Shown here: piece after piece, positions 1-10,299 of the stretch
How the letters are laid out: every line of letters starts with the position of its first letter
Position numbering within the stretch: position 1 is the first letter of the stretch
Origin: Theocolax elegans
Taxonomy: Eukaryota; Arthropoda; Insecta; Hymenoptera; Cerocephalidae
Length of the DNA: 64,000 nucleotides
NCBI GenBank assembly: GCA_026168455.1
Contig: CM047428.1
Span: 40,625,513-40,689,512 of the forward strand
Direction of reading: 5' to 3'
Notes under the pieces: generated by a model
The model's input: the letters and a program-made list of their open reading frames with translations, nothing else
Databases searched by the model: none
Told to the model about the DNA's origin: nothing
Position numbers and translations under genes: made by a program

Positions 1-1006
1 TTTCTTATATTTGCATTTCATATTAGGCATCCATCCATATCCTCCATTTGGATAAATAAGTGGGTATGTCATTGGATCAGTGTGTTTACTTATTGAAGGA
101 ATACTAATTGGATTGTCATATTTTGAATATATAACTATATCCCGCTCTGAAGTAGGCAGTCCATTTTTTCCTACAAATACCATTGCAACTTCACTACAAG
201 TAGCTTCATTATATATATATTTTTATCTAATTTTTCTTCTAATATTCTAATTTTTCTTTTTCTACCTCATACATCATTTTATAAGCTTTAGCATAAGGAT
301 TAACATTTCTAATTAAGCTATCTAATTTACTTGACAATTCTAATTTTGTATCTAAATTATTTTTAAAACTTTTTCTTTCAGCTGCAGCTAATTCATTATC
401 TAGAACATACAATTGCCCATATTTTCGAGCTTCATTTTCATTTGGATGTAAAGCAAAAACATTGTGATATATTTGACCACATATTCTAAGAATTTGTGGT
501 CCACTACCAGATAACTTATCAAAATTAGCTCCAAAGCTTGCAAAAGCTAACGCATTATTATATAGCCGAATATTTTTGCGAAAATTAATACTATCTTCCG
601 ATATTCCTGTAGCTAATTGCTTTAATTCTTCCGGATAGGGAGGCATTTTCGGTAAGTCTACGTTTCCTTTGTGACAACAATTAGAAAATTCTTTACCTAG
701 TGTATATTCAAAAACAAAATGTTTAGTATTACAATGTTTACAAGTTTCAGACATATAACCTAAATTGTTTTCAATAATTATTTTTTCATCAAAATCTACA
801 TTTGCTATTCGACCTATTATTTTGGATTTACTTACTAATTTTACATTTTGTTCATTTTTAATTAAAATACGTTTATTTAATTCTTTATAATTTATACCTT
901 TTTTAGTATTAATTGGTTTATCATATACGTTAAAAATTTTTCCTTCATCAATTTTTAATTTTTTAAGCAATATGATTGGTATTTCCATGTCTTTGTCATT
1001 TTTCAT
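1..1006 (-). pseudogene. Helitron Rep/helicase N-terminal region (broken)
   Basis: The frame from 1006 to 239 gives about 255 residues. It has the Helitron N-terminal pattern: a C-x2-C pair (CKHC), a CC-H motif (CCHKG), and the conserved stretch NIRLYNNALAFASFGA. Reading continues to the left in a different frame with the typical motifs EVAMVFVG, RDIVIY, DPMTYPLIYPNGG and GW. A stop (TAG) and a frame change between about 200 and 240 therefore break the gene. The HUH nuclease motif would lie beyond the window edge. Helitron 2 here has the same domain order, which supports the assignment. The family is confident; the gene is inactive unless the break is a sequencing error in the local A/T run. 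Confidence 0.85.
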
Positions 1007-1042
1007 ACATATGCGTCTTTTTAAATTTTTTTGTAAATGGTT

Positions 1043-1531
1043 TTATACTAATTTATCGATATCATTTTTTCTACTTTCGTTTAATATTTTTCCATTTAAT
1101 TTTTTCTTTTCATTTTTTTTACATTGATCAGTATTTTCATTATAATAAATATGTTGTTTTTGTAATGCTTCTTTTTCTCGTTCATTTTTTATTTCGTCAC
1201 TATTTATTTTTTGTCTTTTCATCATGGTTTGCTGTTTTCTCTTTATTTTTTTTTCTTCTATTTTGCTGTCATTACTATCTTTACTCCTCATATAAGCTTC
1301 TTTTTTATGCAACGCTTCTTTTTCTCGTTCATTTTTTATATCGATACAGCTAATTGTTTGCCTTTTTATCATAGTTTGCTGTTTTATTTTTAGCTGTTTT
1401 ATTTCTATATCATTAAATTGTTTATTTTTATTTTTTTGATAAAATGAACTATAAGATGGTATTTCATAGTCTATTTCCATTGGGGTAATAGAATCAACGG
1501 AAATGATTTTATCTTTATTATATAAATTCAT
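1043..1531 (-). CDS. Basic Lys/Glu-rich ORF of Helitron 1
   Basis: A 162-residue ORF dominated by Lys, Glu, Arg, Asn and Ile. It holds at least two degenerate copies of a unit containing KRQ, IKNEREKEAL and KK, about 30-50 residues apart, and is predicted to be a charged helical region. It sits between the protease-like ORF and the Rep N-terminus on the same strand. Helitron 2 has a comparable basic leader before its C-x2-C motif (from about 7560), with repeated FRASQ and DKK words. It may therefore be the detached N-terminal part of the Rep protein rather than a separate gene. No catalytic motif was seen. Confidence 0.5.
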   Translation of the reverse strand: MNLYNKDKIISVDSITPMEIDYEIPSYSSFYQKNKNKQFNDIEIKQLKIKQQTMIKRQTISCIDIKNEREKEALHKKEAYMRSKDSNDSKIEEKKIKRKQQTMMKRQKINSDEIKNEREKEALQKQHIYYNENTDQCKKNEKKKLNGKILNESRKNDIDKLV

Positions 1532-1570
1532 TATTGTTTGTTGTTCAGAATTAAATTTCTGTTGAAAATT

Positions 1571-2227
1571 TTATTCTATTATTTTTATTTCTGCTACATT
1601 GAAATTCAATTTTTTTTCATCAATACAACAAATATGAATCATGTATCTTTTGATTGGTATTGTTGAAATATTATAGTTTATATTTTGTAAAATTGGAAAC
1701 ATCGTAATACTACGTGTTTCGTATATTTTTAGTAAATGTGAACGCATTTGGGAAATATCATAGTTTAAACTGCATGGGCATAAATTAAATACAATAGAGA
1801 CAGCAAAAGCTATGGCGAAAATTCCACAATCATAACTATTGGTTTGAAATTGCAGTGTTTCAAAAACAATTTTTAATTGTTGACTATCTGAAAATAATCT
1901 ATTGATGTATACTTTATGTTCATTTTGCAAATATTTAGCATTTAAACTATCATAAATGTGTATCGTTCTATTATTGTAATACATACAAATCCAATTACCG
2001 TTTTCATATTTTCCAGAAAATAACAATTGAATGTATTCATTATTCATTTGAACTGAGTTAATATTATATTGTTTTTGAACTAAAAGAGTTGTTTGCATAT
2101 TGAATGGTGTACATGATTTAAGGATGTTATTAAATTCTAATATGTGTTCATCATTTAACATAGAAGCATCGTCGCTATATGGTTCAATCGTTTTTACAAC
2201 TAATATTTTTATTTCCGTCAAACCCAT
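1571..2227 (-). CDS. Ulp1/C48-like cysteine protease ORF of Helitron 1
   Basis: A 218-residue ORF. The stretch around residues 76-142 matches the core of C48 (Ulp1/SENP-type) peptidases: a Trp strand (GNWICMYY), an Asp strand (IHIYDSL, Asp93), an oxyanion Gln (Gln128 in FQTN) and the nucleophile in SYDCGIFAIAFA (Cys134). In this family the catalytic His directly precedes the Trp; here that position is Asn78, so the triad looks incomplete. The family cleaves SUMO or ubiquitin-like conjugates, and C48-like genes occur in several DNA transposon groups. The short gap to the next ORF suggests it belongs to the Helitron. It could instead be a captured gene of another transposon. The fold is fairly sure, activity doubtful. 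Confidence 0.65.
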   Translation of the reverse strand: MGLTEIKILVVKTIEPYSDDASMLNDEHILEFNNILKSCTPFNMQTTLLVQKQYNINSVQMNNEYIQLLFSGKYENGNWICMYYNNRTIHIYDSLNAKYLQNEHKVYINRLFSDSQQLKIVFETLQFQTNSYDCGIFAIAFAVSIVFNLCPCSLNYDISQMRSHLLKIYETRSITMFPILQNINYNISTIPIKRYMIHICCIDEKKLNFNVAEIKIIE

Positions 2228-2524
2228 TATAAAAATGGTTTATTTTACAAAATGATTCACAATTATAAAAATAATATTAGTAATTTGTTTCAATTGTTTA
2301 ATAATAATTATAATTTTTTTTATTTTTCTAAACGATTATTTTAAATTTTTTATTAATATTTTTTTGTAAAGCTGAAAAAAATAAAATATAAATTATTAGA
2401 AAACAGTGTTTATAAGAAAGTAGCTTCAATGTAATGAATGAAATATAGTTAATATAAATTTAATATTTTATAAATACTAATATTATACATACCCTAATGG
2501 AAATACATTTTCGATGAAAATGCT
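2228..2524. other. AT-rich stretch, nothing recognised
   Basis: Very AT-rich sequence upstream of the Helitron 1 ORFs on the minus strand. It may hold that element's promoter and 5' terminus, but no terminus could be pinned down. Confidence 0.4.
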
Positions 2525-2870
2525 CTAAAGTATGCTAAAAGTGGGCCAACTTGCGCCAAAAGTGGGCCGATGTTTACCAACATTGAAATATTTGGAACAT
2601 TTTTCCAGTTTTGGCAAACTTTAGCCCACTTTTGGCCAATTTAAGAACATTTTGTATTGATTATGGAATAAATTTTTCAACCAGTAAAAAATTGTTTTTC
2701 ACATGCAATTTCTTAAATTAAGGCGCACTTAATTGCGTTGATAATATTTAATATTGCAATAATAATATGTTGTAATAATCTTTTCTGTAAATGGGCCAAC
2801 ATTTAAACAATCTGGGCCAACCTTTATACAAAGAGGGCCAAACTTTCCATCTAATGGGCCAATATTTGCA
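2525..2870. repeat. Degenerate GGGCCAA repeat clusters
   Basis: Two clusters (about 2543-2640 and 2790-2862) of an irregular unit containing gggccaa or its complement, spaced roughly 20 bases apart. Small open frames over this stretch exist because the repeat lacks stops, not because a gene is visible. A related taaggccc word forms the array at 3483-3775. Confidence 0.6.
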
Positions 2871-3482
2871 CAAATTCTTTGCAAGTAGTTTGACACTCAT
2901 AATTCCAATAAATGCAGCGCTGAATAAAAAAACAAAGGGCAGCAGCATTCCAATTAATATTATATCAATAAAATATTATATTCCTAATGGCATTCCATAC
3001 GATTAGAGTCACAAGGTATATTATAAAATTATCTTATTTTCATTTTAAATTATTATTGTTTGAAATATAATAAGTCTTTTTGTATTTCAGTATCCTGATT
3101 AGTTTATTAAGACTATCGAAATAATCAAAAATGCAGAAGTATTTCTTAATGATTAAGTTAAAAGGTACAGTTTTGACTTTGTCAATTTATTTATAATTAA
3201 TAATAAAAATGTTTTTGTTACAGATATAACATATATTATATCAATAATATGTGACAATATGCATATTGGATATAAATCTTCTAAATGGCATTTTAAAAAC
3301 AGTAATATTTATTTGAATGTTTTATCTAATGTTTAATTAATTATACATTTAATATTTAATGATATGATTTAATTTTTCTGTTAAAGATGATTTCGATGAA
3401 TACTTGCTGAATTTATAAATTATATAAACAATAAAAACGATATATTGAAAAAAATATATCTTATGAAATATACAAGTGACTA
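2871..3482. other. AT-rich stretch, nothing recognised
   Basis: AT-rich DNA with no coding signal, inverted repeat or tandem array seen. Confidence 0.4.
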
Positions 3483-3775
3483 TAAGGCCCAAAAATGTAA
3501 GGCCCAAAATTTATAAGGCCCAAAATCGTAAGGCCCAAAATTTATAAGGCCCAAAAATGTAAGGTCCAAATTTATAAGGCCCAAAATTTATGAGGACAAA
3601 AATGTAAGGCTCAAAATGTAAGGCCTAAAATTGTAAAGTCCAATTAAAATAAAACTTTACAATTCCGTTGCCAATAATGTAAGGCCCAAAACTTATAAGG
3701 CCCAAAAATGTAAGGTCCAAAAAATGTAAGGTCCGAAAAATGTAAGGCCCAAAAGTGTAAAGTCCAATTAAAATA
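3483..3775. repeat. taaggcccaaaa minisatellite
   Basis: About sixteen imperfect copies of a 14-18 base unit with the core taaggcccaaaa, interrupted once around 3640-3675. The complementary core (ttttgggcctta) appears in the array at 25100-25460, which suggests related repeat-bearing elements. Confidence 0.8.
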
Positions 3776-4290
3776 AACCTTTGAAACTATAAAAATGCAT
3801 TTTTAAAAAACCGGAGAACCGGAGAACCGGAGACCAAAAGTCGATCCACTTTAATATAATATAAGATTTTGAATATAGATTATTTTAATATTTATTATAA
3901 TATTTTTCTCAGTGTATAAAAAGTGCTATTACCAAATTACCAATAACACACAAATTAATAAGTACTGCTAAATAAATAAAACAATTATTTGCAAAAGATG
4001 TGTACATATCACATGACAATAAAAAATTAATAATAATTCCTTTATGAAAAGTGCTATTGCAATAATAATTAAACTCTATTTCATACAAAAATAATTATTT
4101 TTATAGATAATTTCTATTTTTTAAATATTATCATTTTAATTCATCGTATAATAATAATAAGTTCTTTAATTATTATACATATGATAATAAATCTATATGG
4201 GTACAATTTAATAAATAATAATTTAATGTAGTTAAATAATAAAATATTTTTTAGTTTAATTTAATATTATCTATTATATAATGATTTTTC
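3776..4290. other. AT-rich stretch between array and terminus-like motif
   Basis: Begins with three short ccggagaa repeats near 3811 and then becomes AT-rich without coding signal. With the flanking array and the motif at 4291 it may be the body of a non-autonomous element. Confidence 0.3.
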
Positions 4291-4327
4291 AGCGAGCGAG
4301 CGTGAGCGAGTGAGGATTTTAGCTAGT
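4291..4327 (+). other. Helitron-like 3' terminus motif
   Basis: A GC-rich block of gcgagcg words is followed about ten bases later by CTAG and then T. Helitrons end in CTRR and insert before a T. Two blocks of similar design (22395, 43260) end the two Helitrons of this window, so this is likely the 3' end of a non-autonomous relative. No strong hairpin was found in it. Confidence 0.45.
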
Positions 4328-4492
4328 AACTATTAATAGGATATGAATAATATATGTTTGTTAAAAATAAATATTTTCTTGCTTCAAATGATTAGATTTA
4401 AATAATAATTATTTCACTTTAATAACTGCTTCGTTCGAAATAATAACATATATGTTTGATCTAGATATTGTTTCAAATAAAGATTAATTCCA

Positions 4493-4745
4493 TTTTAACC
4501 CTAGTGAATCTCAAAACGAGTAAATACTCCATCAATTTAAATAATTATTTTTTAAATGTGAAAACTGTAGCATTGTCAACAATAAAATAAGTTTTTATTT
4601 AAAAAAAATATGTTATCACTTCAAAGTAAGACTCTTTTGATTTTAACACTCGTGAACCTCAAAACGAGTAAATACTCCATCAATTTAAATAATTATTTTT
4701 TTAATGTGAAAACTGTAGCATTGTCAACAATAAAATAAGTTTTTC
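4493..4745. repeat. Direct duplication, unit about 105 bases
   Basis: The sequence at about 4493-4597 recurs at about 4641-4745 with few differences. It includes the shared words ctcaaaacgagtaaatactc and gaaaactgtagcattgtcaa. The offset is 148 bases. Confidence 0.85.
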
Positions 4746-5201
4746 GATCGAGCGGCTATCAACGTAGGCTATGGCTCCGACATCTCCTTAATATTTATAT
4801 ACCCCAGCGGAAAAAATAAAAAAATAAGAAATATAAAAAGTAGCAATACAACATAACGATATGTAAGTAAACGTAGAGAAAGGTAACATTTCATCTGTAT
4901 TTGGACACTTTTACGTTTTTTTACTTTCTCTTACGCGTTTCATATACTATGTCTTACAGTTACTTACGTTTTATTACTATTTTCTACATTTCTCAAATGT
5001 TTACTATATAATAACTTTTTTTTATTAGTTTTTTAAGACTTTATTAATTCGTAATAAAAGACAATAAAACGTATTAAAAAGTAAAAAAAAGTAAGAAAAA
5101 GTAATTGAAAATATCTACAAGTTGGTAAACGCAAATTAACGTAGCGGTTTACTTTTTCTTATTTTTCTTTACATTTCCCAATAAGCACGCTCTCCGAAAA
5201 A
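4746..5201. other. AT-rich stretch with GTAA/TTAC words
   Basis: No gene seen. Many short gtaa, cttac and acgt words occur on both strands, giving weak local palindromes. Confidence 0.35.
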
Positions 5202-5897
5202 AGAATTCTTTAAGAGGACGTCGAAGCTAGCATTTTTACCATCAGAGTAACTGTACCTAATGGCACATATTCGCAATCAGTTTCACACTATTCTTCGTTA
5301 TTTGCCGCTAGATTTCAATGAAGTTTGCACAGGATATATAAAATGATGCAGAGAATTGGGCTGTGCATCGTAAAGCGGTGAAAATTGAAAGAAAAACCTT
5401 TCTGATTAGTCTAAAACTGATGAACTCTACCTAATGGCACTTATTCGCAATCAGTTTCACACTATTCTTCGTTATTTGCCGCTAGATTTCAATGAAATTT
5501 GCACAGGATATATAAAATGATACAGAGAATTGGGCTGTGCATCGAAAAGCGGCGAAAATTGAAAGAAAAACCTTTCTGATTAGTCTAAAACTGCTAACCC
5601 CAACCGCGTACGTTATATGTATGTAGTAAGGATATTCCCCAAGAGGTGGCGTTGTATGGGTGCATCGATGTTGAGGTTAGCAGTTTTAGACTAATCAGAA
5701 AGGTTTTTCTTTCAATTTTCGCCGCTTTTCGATGCACAGCCCAATTCTCTGCATCATTTTATATATCCTGTGCAAATTTCATTGAAATCTAGCGGCAAAT
5801 AACGAAGAATAGTGTGAAACTGATTGCGAATATGTGCCATTAGGTAGAGTTACTCTGATGGTAAAAATGCTAGCTTCGACGTCCTCTTAAGAATTCT
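5202..5897. mobile_element. Foldback element with about 215-base inverted arms
   Basis: The left arm begins agaattctttaagaggacg. Its reverse complement closes the element at 5897 as cgtcctcttaagaattct, so about 215 bases of each end pair almost perfectly. The left arm's inner part (about 5265-5430) is duplicated directly (about 5437-5595). The unique centre (about 5595-5680) is short. There is no ORF of note. This is the architecture of a foldback or long-TIR MITE. No clear target duplication could be assigned. Confidence 0.8.
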
Positions 5898-5927
5898 CCA
5901 ATGTCCGCATGATAAGAATGCTTATAG

Positions 5928-6260
5928 TATTCAAATAGCAATAAAAAAAGTATTCTTTTTGAACAAAATAATTTATTTTTCTGCCGACAAAAGTGATGGT
6001 TTGTGGTATTAAATAAGTAATCGAATAGTATGCAAGAAGTATTCTTTTGCCTCTTTTAAAATTTTTTTGGGTTTACAAAATATTCAAATAAGTAATAAAA
6101 AAGTATTCTTTTTGAACAAAATAATTTATTTTTCTGCCGACAAAAGTGATGGTTTGTGGTATTAAATAAGTAATCGAATAGTATGCAAAAAGTATTGTTT
6201 TGCCTCTTTTAAAATTTTTTTGGATTTATGAAATATTCAAATAAGTAATTAAAACGTATT
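5928..6260. repeat. 153-base tandem repeat, 2.1 copies
   Basis: The word tattcaaata recurs at 5928, 6081 and 6234, and the 153 bases between are nearly identical, including ctgccgacaaaagtgatggt. It abuts the foldback element. Confidence 0.85.
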
Positions 6261-6589
6261 CTTTTTTGACAAATTAACTTAATTTAAGCAAAACAGTTTT
6301 AATCAAAAGTTTAAAATGTATTTATCGATATATTTAAATATCGAAGGGTCAAAAGAGATATAAGATATAAGCCAAAAACTAATTGTCCGATCTGAAAAAA
6401 GCTTCGTTATGTTGTATATTTTTATATGCGTTTTACTTTTCCGAGATTTTGATTACTACTTTAAAAATGATCGATGTGATATTTCAAAAACTACTATTAA
6501 GAAAAATAGCCTTCAATCAAAAAGGTTCATTATGATTCAATATTCTATTGCCATATTGAATAAGTGACAAAAGCATTATAGGTTAATGA

Positions 6590-7134
6590 ATCCCTAGTAG
6601 AATTCAAATCTATTTAGTGAGTCGAAGCTAGCCAGTTAAAATAGGAATAGGCTGAAACTAAGTACATTTTTGCCCTCCCGATGAAACGCTTTTTTTTAAC
6701 CTTTCCTGGCAATTTAATAGTGTAATCTATACTAATCTATAAATGTTAGAATTAAACTAACTATTTTTAAGCTTGGAGAAAAATAGTTTCCGTAATCATG
6801 AAACTTGAATCATTACAGGCTATGAACCAACCTGCAAAAATGTTTTGGGTAAATTTGGTGATAAATTGATAAAAGTGAAAATATCTTGAAAATGAGTGTT
6901 TGTTCGATGCAAACAATCGTCGGAGCCTATTCGAAATTGTAAAAGGGATCAAATTTCATAACAAGCGTCGTGTTTTGTTTTCAAGACTACCGAGAATTTA
7001 ATACTTGATGTTTGGAGATTACGTCCAATCTAGTAAATGTGCAAGAAATGCGCGAATAGTCAATAACTAACCATTTTACCTAGCCATCTATTAGTTTCCC
7101 AGCCATTTCTCATACTCTCAATTCTACTAGGGAT
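6590..7134. mobile_element. 545-bp TIR element (MITE-like)
   Basis: The ends are a 15-base inverted repeat, atccctagtagaatt at 6590 and its complement ending at 7134. Weaker inverted similarity continues inward (agctagccagttaaaata against complements of the 7050-7110 region). There is no transposase ORF; a 61-codon frame inside shows no recognisable motif. It is probably a decayed DNA transposon, superfamily undetermined. Confidence 0.6.
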
Positions 7135-7620
7135 GTTTTGACCTATTTTAACACACTTATTTAATAAATAAGAATGTAGGTTGTTAGTTGACAATAAAAA
7201 AATATAGAGAATTGTAACAATTATATATTATTGGAGTAATGTTAAGAGAATCGTCCGAAATTATTAAGTTTCCACCATTGTACCTTTGAATAAAAAAATT
7301 CTTAAAAAAGTAAACTTTTAGATTATTGGATTTGGTTACCTAAAGAAAAGCTAAACGATTCTTTTTTACGTTTTATTCACCACTTTGAATTATGGAGTTT
7401 TTAAAAAGGCGTTAACATTTAATAGTAGAAGAATTCTTAAAAAATACTTTCTTTATTTCCTCCACTGCGTTTTCTTTAAAATTATTAAAAAAAGAATACT
7501 TTTAGAACTCTTGAAATAGCGCACATAAAAAAAATCCTAAGAATCAGGACGACAACGTAAGTTTAGAGCATCACAATATGCAGATAAAAAAAAGAAATCT
7601 CTAGAATAAAGAGTGAGAAA
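7135..7620. other. AT-rich stretch leading into Helitron 2
   Basis: No gene over most of it. From about 7545 broken frames contain basic FRASQ-like words resembling the start of the Helitron 2 protein, so the 5' part of that gene is decayed here. Confidence 0.4.
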
Positions 7621-7629
7621 AGAAAACAA

Positions 7630-8890
7630 ATGATTAAGGAACACAAATTAGCTGAACCAGAACAAATACACAAATTTCGGGCTTCACAATTGGAAGATAA
7701 AAAAAATGAAACCATTAAAATGAAGAGTGAAACAGACCGAAAACGAAAATGTTGTATATCTCAATCTAGAAAAAATAAAGTTCTAATAACTAAAAGTGGA
7801 AAAAGAAAACCAATGACCAAAGTACATAAAATGGCAGAATTTGATGAATCTACAATTGAGTGCAATTACCTTGGAAGACTTATTTACGAATGTCAATTTT
7901 GCGAAGCAAAACATTTCAGAAACGAAATAAAAAAAGATAATAAGTATGCCGATCTCGATGCCGATTGTTGTCATAGAAACAAAGTAAAACTTGAAAGTAT
8001 CACTCCGAATTCTGAAACTTTTAAAACTTATTTATTAGGACAATCTAATAAAGATAAAAATTTTAAACAAAATATAAGAATTTTCAACAATTAATTAGCA
8101 TTTGCAAGTTTTGGTGCAAAATTAGCTCATTTTACTACTGCTGGACCGCAAGTATTAAAAATTTGTGGTGAAATTTACCACAATACGTATGCTTTACATC
8201 CAAATGATTTTGAAAGTCCAAAATTTGGCCAATTATATATACTAGACAATATAATAGCAAATGAATATAGATTATCTCAATGTCATCAGAACAATTTAGA
8301 CAACGAATTAATACAAGAATTAGATAGTGTACTACGTGAAATAAATCCATTTGCAAATGCATATAAAATGATGCATGAAATCGAAAAAGAAGAACATGCA
8401 CGTTCAACTGAATTAAATCGTCCAGTTCAAGAAATAAAAATGTATTTAACTAGAGATAAAACATTAAAAAATAAATCACAAATAGCGGTTTGTAATGAAG
8501 TTGTAATAATCGTACATGTTGGAGAAAATGGAGAACCACCTTCCAATAGAGATATACAGGGTGTCCTAAAAGTAACGATACACCCAATAAATATTCCAAA
8601 TCCAAATTCACAACTTGATTTGTCGTAAAAAGTTACTTAAGGAATGACCTTCACCTTTTTTAAAAAAGCTTTTACCTGGAATATTTATTGGGTGTATTGT
8701 TACTTTTAGGACACCCTGTATGTATTTTTCAAAAAGGAAAAAAACCTCAAACAATTGCAATTATTAACAAAGATATTGATCCATTGGTATATCCATTAAT
8801 ATTTACATACGGTGATTCAGGTTGGGAACCATTTATGAAAAGTTCAGGTGAACGAAAATATGATAATATAACTGCTTTACAATATTACTA
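7630..8890 (+). pseudogene. Helitron 2 Rep N-terminal region
   Basis: The block 7630-8094 gives a basic leader, then CQFC and DADCCH, then FKQNIRIFNN. A stop (TAA near 8092) interrupts the conserved NNxLAFASFGA motif, which continues in frame as LAFASFGAK. The frame runs on through ILDNIIANEY, EINPFANAYKMM and VCNEVVIIVHVGENG to NRDI at about 8555. There the 162-bp MITE is inserted. After the MITE the protein resumes with DIDPLVYPLIFTYGDSGW. Helitron 1 carries the same domain. It is inactive because of the nonsense codon, the insertion and later frame breaks. Confidence 0.85.
8557..8718. mobile_element. 162-bp mariner-type MITE in the Helitron 2 gene
   Basis: Perfect-looking inverted ends of about 44 bases begin CAGGGTGTCC and the element is flanked by TA on both sides (8555-8556 and 8719-8720), as in IS630-Tc1-mariner insertions. 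It interrupts the Helitron reading frame exactly, and both flanks join to a continuous conserved protein. The terminal ten bases equal those of the DD41D element at 50923, and both contain TGACCTTCA in the arms, so that transposase is the likely source of mobility. Confidence 0.9.
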
Positions 8891-8942
8891 ATACAGATTT
8901 AGTATACGAAAAGAATTTAATCCATGTTTAAATCTCAAAAGA

Positions 8943-10298
8943 TTGTCCAACCAATTTATTCTCAATTCGTGGACGAAAGTTGAAAATAATCGTTTATATT
9001 TTATAAGAAAAGATCAACATAATATAGGAACAGAACAATATAAAGGTTTAATGGATCAACTTAACAATATATGTAGTAATGAAAATATTTCTATTGGTAA
9101 AATGGTTATTCTTCCATCTAGTTTTATAGGCAGCCGAAGAGCAATGCAACAGAACTTTTTAGATGCAACAACCATAATACAAAATAATGGAAAACCGGAC
9201 ATTTTTGTAACAATGATATGTAATCCCAAATGGAAAGAAATTACAGAAAACTTATTAGAATACGAAGATACATTCGATAGACCGGATCTAATAGTACGAG
9301 TATTTGATCAGAAGGTATTAATGAACGAGTTACTGCAGCAAGAAATTCTTTGTAAATTTAATTCATACATTTATGTAATTGAATTTCAAAAACGCGGATA
9401 ACCTCATATTCATATATTATTATGGTTAGATGAAAAAGATAAAATTCAAAACACAGATCAAATTAATAATCTCATATGTGCTGAAATTCCTAATAAAAAC
9501 AAATTTCCAAGATTATATGAGTTATTAAAACAAAATATGATTCATGGCCCTTGTGGAGTTCAGAATAAAAATAGTGTCTCCATGCACGAAACTAAAACGT
9601 ATTGCACAAAAAATTTTCGACAATGTTTTACTTCACAAACAGAATTATCTCATAATGGTTATCCTATTTATCGCAGACGAAATGATGGGTCACTAATTAT
9701 ATACTCCAAAAACAAAACTACGGATAATACTTTTCTTGTTCCATATAATCCATATGCACGTCTAATACTTGAATGTCATATTAATGTAGAAATATGTAGT
9801 ACAATAAAATCTGTAAAATACTTATTTAAGTATCTTTACAAAGGTCCAGACACAGCTTTAATAAAATTTAGTAATATGGAAACTAACAATGTAGAAGTTG
9901 AAAAGGCGCAAAAACAAAATATAACAATTTATGATGAAATCTCAGAATATATTTCTACGAGGTACGTTTGTCCGCCCGAGGCTATTTATCGTTTGAAGGA
10001 ATTCAAATTGCACTCTCAGTCACATGCAATATATAGATTGGCTGTACATCTTGAAGATCAACAATATGTTTATTTTCAAGAAGGATCTGAACATAAATTA
10101 ATTAACAAAAATTATGAAACAACATTGACAAGTTGGTTTTTATTAAATAAATCTTATGCAAAAGCAAAGCAATTTTTGTATTCTGAAATCCCCCAATATT
10201 ACGTTTACGATAAAATGAAGAAAGTGTGGAATCAACGAAAAAAATTCAATAAACCTATATTAGTAAGAATGTTTCATGTAAATCCTAAAGATAGATAA
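8943..10298 (+). pseudogene. Helitron 2 HUH Rep endonuclease region
   Basis: The first frame (8943-9401) carries the pre-HUH sequence, including FVTMICNPKWKEI and EFQKRG. The HUH motif follows as PHIHILLWLDEKD, but a TAA codon replaces the residue just before it. The second frame (9537-10298) starts MIHGPCG and contains EISEYISTRYVCPPEAIYR, the region of the catalytic tyrosines, then FKLHSQSHAIYRL. The Rep nicks and rejoins DNA at Helitron ends through these motifs. The catalytic residues are still readable, but nonsense changes make the protein non-functional. Identification is firm from motif order. Confidence 0.85.
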
Positions 10299-10299
10299 C

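Larger units (their letters stand above)
1..2227 (-). mobile_element. Helitron 1, partial at the left window edge
   Basis: Three consecutive minus-strand reading blocks, separated by gaps of about 40 bases, read in the order cysteine protease-like ORF, basic ORF, then Helitron Rep/helicase N-terminus. The last block runs off the left end of the window, so the HUH endonuclease and helicase parts are not visible. All blocks share the same AT-rich codon use, which supports one element. No terminus was located on the right; the sequence beyond 2230 is plain AT-rich DNA. Helitrons move by rolling-circle replication using a Rep/helicase protein. This copy has a broken Rep frame and is probably dead. 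Confidence 0.75.
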
